This document shows positions 6,254-13,936 of a stretch of 20,301 nt of DNA, in pieces. The translations under genes and the position numbers were made by a program. The first letter of the stretch is position 1, and each line of letters begins with the position of its first letter. The stretch is from CAIYHK01 sp964638795 (GTDB taxonomy: Bacteria; Actinomycetota; Acidimicrobiia; Acidimicrobiales; Ilumatobacteraceae). The stretch is from NCBI GenBank assembly GCA_964638795.1, contig CAZXAX010000035.1, forward strand, positions 1 through 20,301. Reading direction: 5' to 3'. Under the pieces are notes generated by a model. It was not told where the DNA came from. It did no database searches and worked only from the letters and a program-made list of their open reading frames with translations.

Positions 6254-8373
6254 GCAAACGCCCAGAAAATATTGGCTTTGATCGTCCGCAACGTGGCGCG
6301 CGAAAGAAGGAGTGCATCCTGAACCGCACGCAGATCTCCACCAACAATCGTGATGTCTGCTGCTTGCATTGCAGCATCAGTGCCAGTTCCCATTGCGATG
6401 CCAATATCTGCTTGCACGAGGGCTGCTGCATCGTTCACACCATCACCGACCATGGCGACAACGCGACCTTGCTCTTGTAATTGGCGCACCACTTCAACCT
6501 TGCGGGCGGGTAATACGCCCGCAATCACATGATCCGTATCAGTTGGGATTCCAACGAGCTCGGCTACACGCATAGCTGCACCACGAGAATCACCGCTGCA
6601 CAAAACGGGATCTAGACCACTTTCTCGCAACACCCGAAGAGCATCCATGCTGGAAGGTTTAATGGTGTCGGATACTACGAATATGGCGCGTGCCGTGCCG
6701 AGCCATGCGGCGAAAATTGCTGTGTCACCGTGCTTCGTGGCGAGTGCAAGTGCTTCCTCGAGTTCAGGTGGCACCGAGATGGCCTCGGCCGCCATAAAAG
6801 CCGCGTTACCCACACTGATTCGCAATCCATTTACGGTTCCGCGTGCACCACGACCGGCAACGTTTTCAAAGTTCTCCACCTCAGGTAGCGAGCCGAGTTC
6901 CTTCAGTGCCGCATTAGTAATCGCACGAGCGATTGGATGTTCGCTCGCCGCTTCAAGGGCGCCTGTGAGCCCGATGACTTCTTCGTGTGAAACGTCTGCT
7001 GCGCTGATCACATTGTGCAGGGTCATCACACCTGTGGTCAGTGTGCCGGTTTTATCGAACACGATCGTGTCAACTTTGCGCGTTTGTTCAAGGACATCGG
7101 CTCCAGAAATCACAATGCCTAGCTGTGCTGCACGACCCGTTCCCACCAATAACGCAGTTGGGGTTGCGAGTCCGAGTGCACACGGGCAAGCGATGATCAA
7201 CACCGCCACTGCGGCGGTGAATGCATCGTTGGCTGCATGATCGGTCAAGAGCCAGACCGCCAGCGTGGCGGCAGCGCCGATGATCACCAGCGGGACGAAC
7301 ACCGCGCTAACCCGATCGGCGAGTCTTTGTGCAGGGGCCTTCTTAGTTTGCGCATCGTGCACGAGACGCGCCATGGATGCAAGCGTCGTGTCGGCACCCA
7401 CTCTCGTGGCGCGCACGACAATGCGGCCGTTGGCGTTCACAGTTGCACCAGTCACTGGCGAACCCGGCTGCTTTTCGACCGGCAAACTCTCGCCCGTAAT
7501 CATTGATTCATCAACAGCCGAGTTGCCAGAAAGCACTACACCATCGGTGGCGATCTTTTCGCCGGGTCGCACTACGAACTGATCACCAATCTGAAGTCGC
7601 TCGACTGGGGTGGGTATTTCAACGCCATCTTGCAAAACATTTGCTTGCTTTGCCCCCATTGACATCAATGCGCGCAATGCGTCTCCGGCACGGAATCGGG
7701 CGCGCGTTTCGAGATAACGACCAAGCACAAGAAACAGCACCACACCAGCGGCAACTTCGAAATAGACATGGCTAGAGGAACCACCCATGTCCATCCCGCT
7801 GTGACCGGCCATTGTTTGGCCAGCATCTCCCCAGATCAATGCCCATAATGACCACGCGAAGGCGGCCGTAACACCTATGGAAATGAGTGTGTCCATCGAG
7901 GTTGCAAGGTGACGCAGGTTAACCAGCGTCGCTCGGTGGAAGGGCCATGCAACCCAGGTGATTACTGGTGTTGTAAATCCCAATGCCCACCATTGCCAGT
8001 TGGTGAAGTGCCATGGATCAACCATTGAAATGACGATCACGGGCAGCGCAAGAGGCAGTGACACAAAGAGTCGACGACGCCATGCGTGATATGCGGCATC
8101 GGCTTCGTTTTTGGTTGTCGCACTGCGGACAGCTGCGGTGTAGCCGAGAGATTCAATGGCTTGAATTACCGCCGAAGTATTCGTAGTGTCCGACTTCACG
8201 AACCCGACATGTGCGGATTCGGTTGCATAGTTCACCGTGGCTTGAACTCCAGGCAGTTTGTTGAGCTTCTTCTCAATCCGCATCGCGCAAGACGCGCAGG
8301 TCATGCCCCCGACTTCAAGGTCGAGATCGGCCGCGGTCGCGTTACTTGGCAACGGCTTCGAACCCTGCTTCAT
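6118..8373 (-). CDS. copA: Cu+-exporting P1B-type ATPase
   Basis: This membrane pump exports Cu+ from the cytoplasm. An N-terminal heavy-metal-associated domain carries GGMTCASC (Cys26 and Cys29). Eight predicted membrane segments follow, with a His/Met-rich external loop (TMAGHSGMDMGGSSSH) between early helices. All P-type signatures are visible: TGES in the actuator domain, the CPC metal-site motif in IIACPCALGLATP, DKTGTLT with the phosphorylated Asp, SEHPIA, and GDGVNDAAAL. YN (AFAYNVAALPL) and MxxSS (MAGSSVF) in the last two helices are the Cu+ selectivity residues of the P1B-1 class. The start is uncertain. ATG at 8373 gives 751 residues and overlaps copZ by 32 nt; a TTG at 8352 would shorten the overlap. 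The ORF stays open further upstream but that part lies inside copZ. Translational coupling with copZ is likely. Confidence 0.95.
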   Translation of the reverse strand: MKQGSKPLPSNATAADLDLEVGGMTCASCAMRIEKKLNKLPGVQATVNYATESAHVGFVKSDTTNTSAVIQAIESLGYTAAVRSATTKNEADAAYHAWRRRLFVSLPLALPVIVISMVDPWHFTNWQWWALGFTTPVITWVAWPFHRATLVNLRHLATSMDTLISIGVTAAFAWSLWALIWGDAGQTMAGHSGMDMGGSSSHVYFEVAAGVVLFLVLGRYLETRARFRAGDALRALMSMGAKQANVLQDGVEIPTPVERLQIGDQFVVRPGEKIATDGVVLSGNSAVDESMITGESLPVEKQPGSPVTGATVNANGRIVVRATRVGADTTLASMARLVHDAQTKKAPAQRLADRVSAVFVPLVIIGAAATLAVWLLTDHAANDAFTAAVAVLIIACPCALGLATPTALLVGTGRAAQLGIVISGADVLEQTRKVDTIVFDKTGTLTTGVMTLHNVISAADVSHEEVIGLTGALEAASEHPIARAITNAALKELGSLPEVENFENVAGRGARGTVNGLRISVGNAAFMAAEAISVPPELEEALALATKHGDTAIFAAWLGTARAIFVVSDTIKPSSMDALRVLRESGLDPVLCSGDSRGAAMRVAELVGIPTDTDHVIAGVLPARKVEVVRQLQEQGRVVAMVGDGVNDAAALVQADIGIAMGTGTDAAMQAADITIVGGDLRAVQDALLLSRATLRTIKANIFWAFAYNVAALPLAATGVLDPMIAGFAMAGSSVFVVTNSLRLRRTKLRN

Positions 8374-8548
8374 CAACAGCGGCTGTGATCTGGTCCCAGT
8401 TGACACCATCGGCATCAATTTCGACTGCCTTCGTTTCAAGGTTCACGCGCACAGCGGTAACACCCGACAATCTGCCAAGCTCATTTTCCACCGACGCCTT
8501 GCAGTGGCCACAGGTCATGCCAGGTACTTGAAATACGTGAGTTGCCAT
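8342..8548 (-). CDS. copZ: Copper chaperone CopZ (heavy-metal-associated domain protein)
   Basis: This 68-residue protein consists of a single ferredoxin-like heavy-metal-associated domain. The Cu+-binding motif is PGMTCGHCKASVE (CxxC) near residues 9-21, and the fold continues through VRVNLETKAVEID to the last helix (ITAAVDEAGFEAVAK). It would carry Cu+ in the cytosol and hand it to CopA, whose gene overlaps its 3' end. GGAG lies about 13 nt upstream of the ATG, rather far. The gene begins only 22 nt after the phnZ stop, so it may be on the same message as the phosphonate genes. I see no CsoR or CueR regulator gene or clear operator in the window. Confidence 0.93.
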   Translation of the reverse strand: MATHVFQVPGMTCGHCKASVENELGRLSGVTAVRVNLETKAVEIDADGVNWDQITAAVDEAGFEAVAK

Positions 8549-8570
8549 GACTTCAGGCTATCTCCGGTGG

Positions 8571-9125
8571 CTATGAGATGTTCTTTGCGGTCAACCAAAG
8601 AATTTCGCGAAAGGTAGATAGCGGATCAGAATTCAGGCCAATCACTTTGGCTTCGTCGTCCCATCGGCGTAACTGAACCGCTTCTTTGAACCACTTGTGC
8701 GACTCAAAGTCTGCGCATTCAGTTGCAGACATCGGTCCGCCTTGAAAACGGAGACTCTGTTTGGAAGCCTCACTCAGAGCTGCGGCATATTCGGAATCTT
8801 TGGCACAGAGCCAGCGTTTTGCAGCCACATGCCACCGAATCGGCTCGGTCACAGAAGCTGGAAATTGCTGTGCGAGTTCGTCAGCGCCAACCTTCTCATG
8901 GCGTAGGTCTTGCGTGAAATGGGAATCATCAGCACCCAACGCATCGAGATGCATGAGGTGCCCGATGTCGTGCAACAAGGAGGCGAGCACGAGGTCGCTC
9001 GACGCACCACTCGCTACTGCGAGATTTGCAGCCTGCACAGCGTGATCGACTTGTGAGATGTCCTCCGAATAGAAATCAGATCCGTGGCGCTCATACAACG
9101 CGACGATCTCATCAATTGATTTCAT
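8571..9125 (-). CDS. phnZ: PhnZ-like HD-domain mixed-valent di-iron oxygenase (C-P bond cleavage)
   Basis: This 184-residue HD-domain protein resembles the phosphonate-catabolism HD family: PhnZ, which splits 2-amino-1-hydroxyethylphosphonate to glycine and phosphate, and relatives acting on hydroxymethylphosphonate or its trimethylated analogue. The metal ligands expected for PhnZ are all present: His28, the HD pair His52-Asp53 (LLHDIGH), His76 (LRHEKVG), His99 (IRWHVAAKRW) and the acidic pair Asp156-Asp157 (LRRWDDEAK). Family blocks AAKRWLCAKD, SLRFQGGPMS and VQLRRWDDEAKV are conserved. The start overlaps the phnY stop by ATGA, a strong sign of coupled expression. No signal peptide, so cytosolic. 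The pairing with a PhnY-like dioxygenase makes C-P cleavage the best reading, but the actual phosphonate cannot be read from sequence. Confidence 0.85.
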   Translation of the reverse strand: MKSIDEIVALYERHGSDFYSEDISQVDHAVQAANLAVASGASSDLVLASLLHDIGHLMHLDALGADDSHFTQDLRHEKVGADELAQQFPASVTEPIRWHVAAKRWLCAKDSEYAAALSEASKQSLRFQGGPMSATECADFESHKWFKEAVQLRRWDDEAKVIGLNSDPLSTFREILWLTAKNIS

Positions 9126-9895
9126 ACCGGGCGACCCTCAAAGTCGCCGATCAACGAAACACGTGTTCTGCCACTGTCGTTTGCAGACTCCTGGAACATG
9201 CGCAGCTTCTCTGCGTAATACGCATCACGCAAGTTGCCCTGGCTTAAAGAGTTATAGGTGGGGTAAATCGCACGCCTTGGGTGCGTGGAGTTATTTGGGC
9301 CACTGCGATGTGGCGCCAATGAATGGAACCACAGCACTTCCCCCGCACGAACCTCGACTGGCTGCCAGTCAAAGCCCTCAACCACATCAGCACGGATACA
9401 TCCGCGCTCATCCATCGGCAAGAGATCTTGATGTCGCGCACTCACGACTTCAAGACAGCCATTCTCGAGCAGTGAATCATCCACGGCGATCATGCAAGAC
9501 ACATGGTTATTAACGAATGGATATGCCGGCGCATCCTGATGTGGTGAATAGCCCGCACCTCCGGGAAGCTTGTAGTTGATCTTCTCTTTGTAAAGCACGC
9601 TCGCCTCACCAAGTAACAAATCTGCGGTAGCAGTGAGTACTGATTTAGTGAGCAAGTCACGCATGCCCTCGTGATAGGGGATGAAGTTTTCAGAGCGACA
9701 AATCTTTGGGCCGTCATCGGTCATTTCAAAGTATTGAAACCATGATGAATTTGTCTTGTCTTCGTACCAACCCTGAACTTCACTCACCCACACAACAATT
9801 TGTGCGGTCTCCTCAGATGAAAAAGGGCGTGTCAGCAGCCAGCCATTCGCATTGAAGAACTCGACTTCAGCGAGAGTGATCGGAGCACTTGACAT
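9122..9895 (-). CDS. phnY: PhnY-like Fe(II)/2-oxoglutarate dioxygenase (phosphonate alpha-hydroxylase)
   Basis: This 257-residue member of the phytanoyl-CoA dioxygenase superfamily would hydroxylate the carbon next to phosphorus, giving the substrate for PhnZ. The iron-binding facial triad is His119-x-Asp121 (GYSPHQDAPAY) and His196 (LAPHRSGPN), with Arg207/Arg208 (HPRRAIY) for 2-oxoglutarate. The block INYKLPGGAGYSPHQDAPAY resembles PhnY/TmpA-type enzymes more than generic phytanoyl dioxygenases. Characterised relatives act on 2-aminoethylphosphonate, methylphosphonate or the trimethylammonio analogue, and which applies here is unknown. The gene starts 23 nt after the PMH stop, with only a weak ribosome site (CTGGAA), and ends in an ATGA overlap with phnZ. 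Without phnZ beside it, the generic call would be a phytanoyl-CoA dioxygenase family protein. Confidence 0.82.
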   Translation of the reverse strand: MSSAPITLAEVEFFNANGWLLTRPFSSEETAQIVVWVSEVQGWYEDKTNSSWFQYFEMTDDGPKICRSENFIPYHEGMRDLLTKSVLTATADLLLGEASVLYKEKINYKLPGGAGYSPHQDAPAYPFVNNHVSCMIAVDDSLLENGCLEVVSARHQDLLPMDERGCIRADVVEGFDWQPVEVRAGEVLWFHSLAPHRSGPNNSTHPRRAIYPTYNSLSQGNLRDAYYAEKLRMFQESANDSGRTRVSLIGDFEGRPV

Positions 9896-9918
9896 AGTTC
9901 CAGCCTAAGACTCTGTGG

Positions 9919-11379
9919 TCATTGAGTGCGCCACGGCACACCTGAGGGCCATCTGCCCTTACCGCCGTCGGCCACGATGAACCCGGTGAATTCATGGTGA
10001 TTGTTCTGCATGCGCCACGCGTTCATTGTGCGAGACAGTTCAAACACCTTATTGATGTCCGTTTCAGGGGTGCGCCAAGTTGGATCGGCTTCAAGATTGA
10101 AACACAGGAACTCACCGTCAGCGAATTGCACATAGCCATGAGTTTTGTTGCGCAACACTGCGAGTGAGCAACGTGTGAGATCACGACTCCATTTCCACGA
10201 TGCATCATCCGTGTCTACAAACACGTGGCTCCAATCGAATTCCCATGCGGCGTGATCTCGCCAGTCCTCTGCTTGGTTCCCCATCATCACCGGATAAAGC
10301 GATCGGCCGTCACATTGAGTTGGCACTTCAGCACCGAGGAATTCGCAAAGGGTTGGCAAGATGTCGACATTCTCAGTGAATTGTGTGACAACTTTGCCGT
10401 GGGACTCAGTCAAGCCCGGATCACGCACGATACCGACGATGTGGTGTGACTCTTCCCAGTAGCCGACCTTTTCCCGTAAGCCATGATCGCCGAGCATCTC
10501 GCCATGATCTGATGCGATGACGATCATGGTTTCATTCCACTCGCCGGATCGCTTAAGCGCATCCCAGATGCGCGCGAGTTGGGTGTCAACTTCGCTGATC
10601 ATGCCGTAATACTGAGCGCGCATCTTGCGCAGTTTCGCCTCGTCGGTTGGCGCGGCATTGGTTTTAGAGCTGAGCAAGTACTCATGCAATGGATGTCGTT
10701 CATCGGCTGGTGTGATCGGCATAGGCAAAATTTCTGGGTCGTACATCGTTGCGAATTCACCCGCTGCCGAATATGGCGGATGTGGACGAAAATAGCTGAG
10801 GTGCGCAAACCAGGGCTCGTCACGATTTTTATGCCAATCCAGAAACTCGTTGGTGAGGAGTGTGGACACACTTAGTGATGCGGTGCGTTCGTTCTCTGTG
10901 GCGAGCAGCTTGATTAGCCCGACCGAAGTGTCCACACCTTTTGCTTCCAACATTGCTGTCCAAGGTGTGAATTCCTGAGTGAGGTCCAAAACCAACTCAA
11001 ACCCAGGTAACACTCCTTCATATGACTGGAGTCGCGGATCATCAGGCGAAAGCGTCACGCGAGGATCAACTGATTGATCGGTGTATCCAAAGAGCGCTGG
11101 CGCATAGCCGTTGCGCACGGCCATGCGGGCGACGTTGTCAAACGCGTTATCGAGTGGAGTGCCGTTGGCGAGTACGCGATGGTTCATCTGGTACATGCCT
11201 GTGTAGAGCGAGGCACGACCAGGTGCACACGGTGATGACTGGCTGTAATGGCGTGTGAGAAGTGTGCCGTTTGCGGCGAGATGGTCAAGTGCTGGCGTTT
11301 GCACCACGGGGTGGCCGACGCATCCGAGCGAGTCGCCGCGGAATTGATCGAGCGTGATGAGGAGAATGTTCTTGCGCAT
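9919..11379 (-). CDS. Phosphonate monoester hydrolase-like enzyme (sulfatase/alkaline phosphatase superfamily)
   Basis: This 486-residue enzyme belongs to the formylglycine-dependent sulfatase superfamily but matches phosphonate monoester hydrolases (PMH/PehA) better than sulfatases. The nucleophile motif SPCAPGRASLYTG has Cys51 to be converted to formylglycine and Arg55. Metal ligands are Asp11-Gln12 (LDQFRGD; sulfatases usually have Asp-Asp) and Asp291-His292 (SDHGEMLGDHG). PMH-type blocks include YQMNHRVLANGTPLD (Asn72), GYTDQSVDPR (Tyr99), YFRPHPPY (His200), Lys304 in REKVGYWEE, and a C-terminal WEFDWSHVF. One Thr in the Rhizobium enzyme's active-site loop appears to be Asp101 here. No signal peptide, so the ester must be imported or made inside the cell. 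It begins only 21 nt after tRNA-Lys and leads the phnY-phnZ unit. No formylglycine-generating enzyme is in the window. Confidence 0.85.
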   Translation of the reverse strand: MRKNILLITLDQFRGDSLGCVGHPVVQTPALDHLAANGTLLTRHYSQSSPCAPGRASLYTGMYQMNHRVLANGTPLDNAFDNVARMAVRNGYAPALFGYTDQSVDPRVTLSPDDPRLQSYEGVLPGFELVLDLTQEFTPWTAMLEAKGVDTSVGLIKLLATENERTASLSVSTLLTNEFLDWHKNRDEPWFAHLSYFRPHPPYSAAGEFATMYDPEILPMPITPADERHPLHEYLLSSKTNAAPTDEAKLRKMRAQYYGMISEVDTQLARIWDALKRSGEWNETMIVIASDHGEMLGDHGLREKVGYWEESHHIVGIVRDPGLTESHGKVVTQFTENVDILPTLCEFLGAEVPTQCDGRSLYPVMMGNQAEDWRDHAAWEFDWSHVFVDTDDASWKWSRDLTRCSLAVLRNKTHGYVQFADGEFLCFNLEADPTWRTPETDINKVFELSRTMNAWRMQNNHHEFTGFIVADGGKGRWPSGVPWRTQ

Positions 11380-11400
11380 GTGGCACCAACTACTCGTGAG

Positions 11401-11473
<73 letters not shown>

Positions 11474-11497
11474 GGGGGCGGAGCCGACCGCTGGTTC

Positions 11498-11510
11498 AGC
11501 CTAGTTCGGA
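11498..11510 (-). promoter_or_regulatory. Probable tRNA-Lys promoter core with -10 TAGGCT
   Basis: The minus strand reads TCCGAACTAGGCT, identical to the element upstream of tRNA-Thr. The -10 TAGGCT ends 24 nt before the tRNA, so the transcript would have a short leader of roughly 17 nt to be trimmed by RNase P. No good -35 is visible. Because PMH follows the tRNA so closely, this promoter may also serve the phosphonate genes. Confidence 0.5.
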
Positions 11511-11552
11511 GAGACCGAAACCGCGTAGGTGCGGAACATCACACCTATGGGT

Positions 11553-12596
11553 CTAGGGCTGAAAAATCGGGTTACTCAACATGGTTTCAGCGATGAATTC
11601 AATTGCAGTTTGGAGCCTGAGATCGCGAGATCCCTCCACTACTAGAAAGGGTTTACTGGATTCCTCTGCAAGGGCCACAAAACGCTGATGCATCGAGTCG
11701 CGTAGGCCCTCTCCATCACGCAGACCATCTTGGTGGAAACCCACGTTTGTTGAAGACGTGATTAAGTACATATCGGCCAGACGTGTCTTTGAGAACTGGA
11801 CCACTGCATCTGGAACGTCACCCAGGTAGCGCTCCCACCATGCGACAGTGGCCAATGCGTCTGTATCTGCCACAAAAACGGCTCCAGATTTGCCCAACAT
11901 TTTGTCGGCAACTTGATGGCGTGCGGCTTCTTCGGCTTCCGAGTGTTCGCTCAGGATCCTCCAGAAATGTTCCGCGCGCCACTCGACTTCCTCCATTGAT
12001 CCAACTTCTGCCATGAGTTCCCAGGAGACAGTGCGCCCAATCTCCGGCACACAAGGCACCCCGAGAGCTGTGGCGAGATCATTTGCAAGTGTTGTAGTAC
12101 CAGTGGATTCAGACCCCATAACGGTGATCTTGCGACATAGACCAGCACGGACAACTTTGTGTAACTGTTGCCAAGACTCATCCAGATTTTGTCGCACTGA
12201 AGTACCAGACACTGGACTCTGATCACGAGACACATCAAACTCAATGAACTTTGCTGTGATTGCCTCAGCAAAACTTGGTCCGTAATCCTCCGATGCAAAA
12301 AAGGCATCAATGGGCGTAGCAATTAATGCTTTGGTGCGTTGCGCCCAAAGTTGAGAACACATCGGTGGACACTTAGCCGGGGCGTGCCAGGCACAAAAAT
12401 CATCGGTGAGAATGACCTCCGCTCGTGGATAAATCTGTTGTAGCCATCGAGCGCGTTTTTGACCTGAGGGTTCGGCGGTTGGCGTACTACACACGATGAT
12501 GAATAACGAGTCGACGTGGCGCCAAGCAAAATCAATCAATCCGAGATGACCTTGATGAGGTGGCCAAAACTTGCCGATCACAAGACCAGTGCTCAT
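11553..12596 (-). CDS. nadR: NadR-type bifunctional NMN adenylyltransferase / nicotinamide riboside kinase
   Basis: This 347-residue cytosolic enzyme would phosphorylate nicotinamide riboside and adenylate NMN to NAD. The N-terminal nucleotidyltransferase domain (about 1-155) shows GKFWPPHQGH at residues 8-17 and SGTSVRQN at 130-137. The C-terminal kinase domain (about 157-345) has the P-loop GSESTGTTTL at 161-170, then VADTDALAT. The P-loop has Thr167 where Walker A normally has Lys; I believe related actinobacterial proteins can share this, but I cannot check. A cysteine/histidine cluster (Cys68, His71, Cys76, Cys80) sits in the transferase domain and could bind metal. No N-terminal HTH repressor domain is present, unlike enterobacterial NadR. 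The start overlaps the pnuC stop by ATGA, so transport and salvage are coupled. Confidence 0.88.
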   Translation of the reverse strand: MSTGLVIGKFWPPHQGHLGLIDFAWRHVDSLFIIVCSTPTAEPSGQKRARWLQQIYPRAEVILTDDFCAWHAPAKCPPMCSQLWAQRTKALIATPIDAFFASEDYGPSFAEAITAKFIEFDVSRDQSPVSGTSVRQNLDESWQQLHKVVRAGLCRKITVMGSESTGTTTLANDLATALGVPCVPEIGRTVSWELMAEVGSMEEVEWRAEHFWRILSEHSEAEEAARHQVADKMLGKSGAVFVADTDALATVAWWERYLGDVPDAVVQFSKTRLADMYLITSSTNVGFHQDGLRDGEGLRDSMHQRFVALAEESSKPFLVVEGSRDLRLQTAIEFIAETMLSNPIFQP

Positions 12597-13300
12597 CCGT
12601 TCTCTCGCTCAAATGTCAAAAGCCAATTCCTATAGGCCAAAGAAGCATTTACAAGAAACACCACATACATAAGGACGAATGCTGAAACATCGGTAACGAC
12701 GAAAAATGCAGCCGAAGACACATTCACTGGGATGATCCATATCAACCAACACTCAATCTTCTTCAAAGTCATGAGCATTTGTGCCAGCACTGACGCCCCA
12801 ACGATGGACGTATCCCAAAGCAAATACTGTGGTTGCGAATAAACAATGGAAAACACCCACATACAGGTGAGCCAAATTAGACAATAAATGATTAACCACT
12901 TGACCCATCCTTTTCTTGTGAGCTTGGTAATCGCGAGTTCCGTACGGGCTTCGCCACCTCGGCACCAATGCCACCACCCGTACAGTTGTATGGGGACAAA
13001 AAATAGAAATTGCAGCCATGCCTGAGCGACTACGTCAATTCTGAAAAGGAAGACTCCAGTGAGCACACTTGCGATAATTCCTGCATGCATTGAGAAGATA
13101 TTTTCGCTTCGCGATAACCAGACGCAGGAAAAGCTGAAGACAAGAGACCAGATCTCAAGCCACGATGTTGTGGTCCCTAACTGCTCTGCAACAAGGACAT
13201 AAAGGAACGTGACTCCGAGTGCACCGAGGATAGATACAACGGTTTCCGACCAATCTTCGCGTGTTCCGAACAGTGGAATGCGTGAGCGTATCGTCGTCAT
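12593..13300 (-). CDS. pnuC: Nicotinamide riboside transporter, PnuC family
   Basis: This 235-residue integral membrane protein has about seven hydrophobic helices and the Trp/Gly-rich PnuC core QFLFFVPIQLYGWWHW, where aromatic residues line the substrate channel. PnuC brings nicotinamide riboside in by facilitated diffusion, with trapping by the kinase, which is encoded directly downstream and overlaps by ATGA. The N-terminal 20 residues are hydrophilic. The ATG at 13300 has no visible Shine-Dalgarno. The 55 nt upstream to the next gene are too short and featureless for me to claim a riboswitch. The pairing with NadR strongly supports nicotinamide riboside rather than thiamine or riboflavin as substrate. 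Confidence 0.9.
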   Translation of the reverse strand: MTTIRSRIPLFGTREDWSETVVSILGALGVTFLYVLVAEQLGTTTSWLEIWSLVFSFSCVWLSRSENIFSMHAGIIASVLTGVFLFRIDVVAQAWLQFLFFVPIQLYGWWHWCRGGEARTELAITKLTRKGWVKWLIIYCLIWLTCMWVFSIVYSQPQYLLWDTSIVGASVLAQMLMTLKKIECWLIWIIPVNVSSAAFFVVTDVSAFVLMYVVFLVNASLAYRNWLLTFERENG

Positions 13301-13355
13301 AAAGTGAAGGCATCTTGAGTTAGAGAATCAAGAACTGCGATGAGCCGACTCGACT

Positions 13356-13748
13356 TCACTGTGTCAGAATCCCGTCGGATTCCCAGCCGCCGCGCCATTG
13401 GTTATTTGTGCGAGAACCGGTTTGCTGAGTGATATAGACATCAAGACCCTCGAGCATCTCCATGCCGGAAAGTATCTGGCTGTTAATGCTGGAATGGGAT
13501 GAGGACGAGATCATCACGGCATTCAGATTCAGCTCGACAGCAGTGTCACGGGCGAGCTTGCAACCATCGGCCATGATTGTGGCCGGCTCATCTGGCTCAG
13601 CGCGCCGCTCGTACCTTGAATCGCCAATTTTGTGCGCTGTCCAAATAGCGCGGCTGCCTTCCCAAAGCTTCAGAATCACTTCTGGATTAACTCCGGTGTC
13701 ATTGGGATGGCTGATCCCAACCATGATCACTGCGGTTACTGCGGCCAT
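13356..13748 (-). CDS. Hypothetical protein, 130 residues
   Basis: I do not recognise this protein. The start is well supported: the ATG at 13748 overlaps the upstream stop as TAATG and has a perfect AGGAGG six bases before it. An upstream in-frame start at 13790 would lie inside the neighbouring ORF and is unlikely. The protein begins with a short hydrophobic strand (AAVTAVIMVGISHPND), has a mixed alpha/beta middle (VNPEVILKLWEGSRAIW, then CKLARDTAVELNLNAVMISS), and ends with polar DVYITQQTGSRTNNQW. The pattern suggests a small soluble alpha/beta protein. There is no signal peptide or catalytic motif that I can name. It is coupled to the small membrane protein upstream. Confidence 0.7.
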   Translation of the reverse strand: MAAVTAVIMVGISHPNDTGVNPEVILKLWEGSRAIWTAHKIGDSRYERRAEPDEPATIMADGCKLARDTAVELNLNAVMISSSSHSSINSQILSGMEMLEGLDVYITQQTGSRTNNQWRGGWESDGILTQ

Positions 13749-13936
13749 TACGAACCTCCTATTAGGAATGCGACGATGATGCCGAGCCAACCCAGTGTGG
13801 CGATTATCGCAATTGGGATGGCCAGGATGAAGAAAAGACTGCCGAATACGATCAGGGTTGTGTAGGTGAGGAATTTGGTCACGAAGGCAATTATGAGTAA
13901 GGGGTGTCTCAAAGTTTCGGCTTCGGATTTGGGCAT
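13748..13936 (-). CDS. Small two-helix membrane protein, 62 residues
   Basis: After a polar N-terminus (MPKSEAETLRHP), nearly all remaining residues are hydrophobic, forming two membrane helices: LLIIAFVTKFLTYTTLIVFG and LFFILAIPIAIIATLGWLG, ending IVAFLIGGS. There is no Shine-Dalgarno. TAAACC lies exactly six bases before the ATG, the spacing expected for a -10 of a leaderless message, although its last base does not fit TANNNT. It is probably translationally coupled to the 130-residue ORF that follows (TAATG). Function unknown. It faces away from the nuclease-like genes across a 101-nt divergent intergenic region. Confidence 0.6.
   Translation of the reverse strand: MPKSEAETLRHPLLIIAFVTKFLTYTTLIVFGSLFFILAIPIAIIATLGWLGIIVAFLIGGS

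Noticed and set aside
6647..7240. 197-residue plus-strand ORF rich in Ser/Ala/Pro
   Set aside because: Antisense to the conserved core of copA, with no recognisable fold.
8374..8439. 22-residue N-terminal extension of copA
   Set aside because: It lies wholly inside copZ and has no resemblance to a copper ATPase N-terminus.
13301..13355. NAD-responsive riboswitch upstream of pnuC
   Set aside because: Only 55 nt separate pnuC from the next gene and I see no convincing paired elements of a known class.
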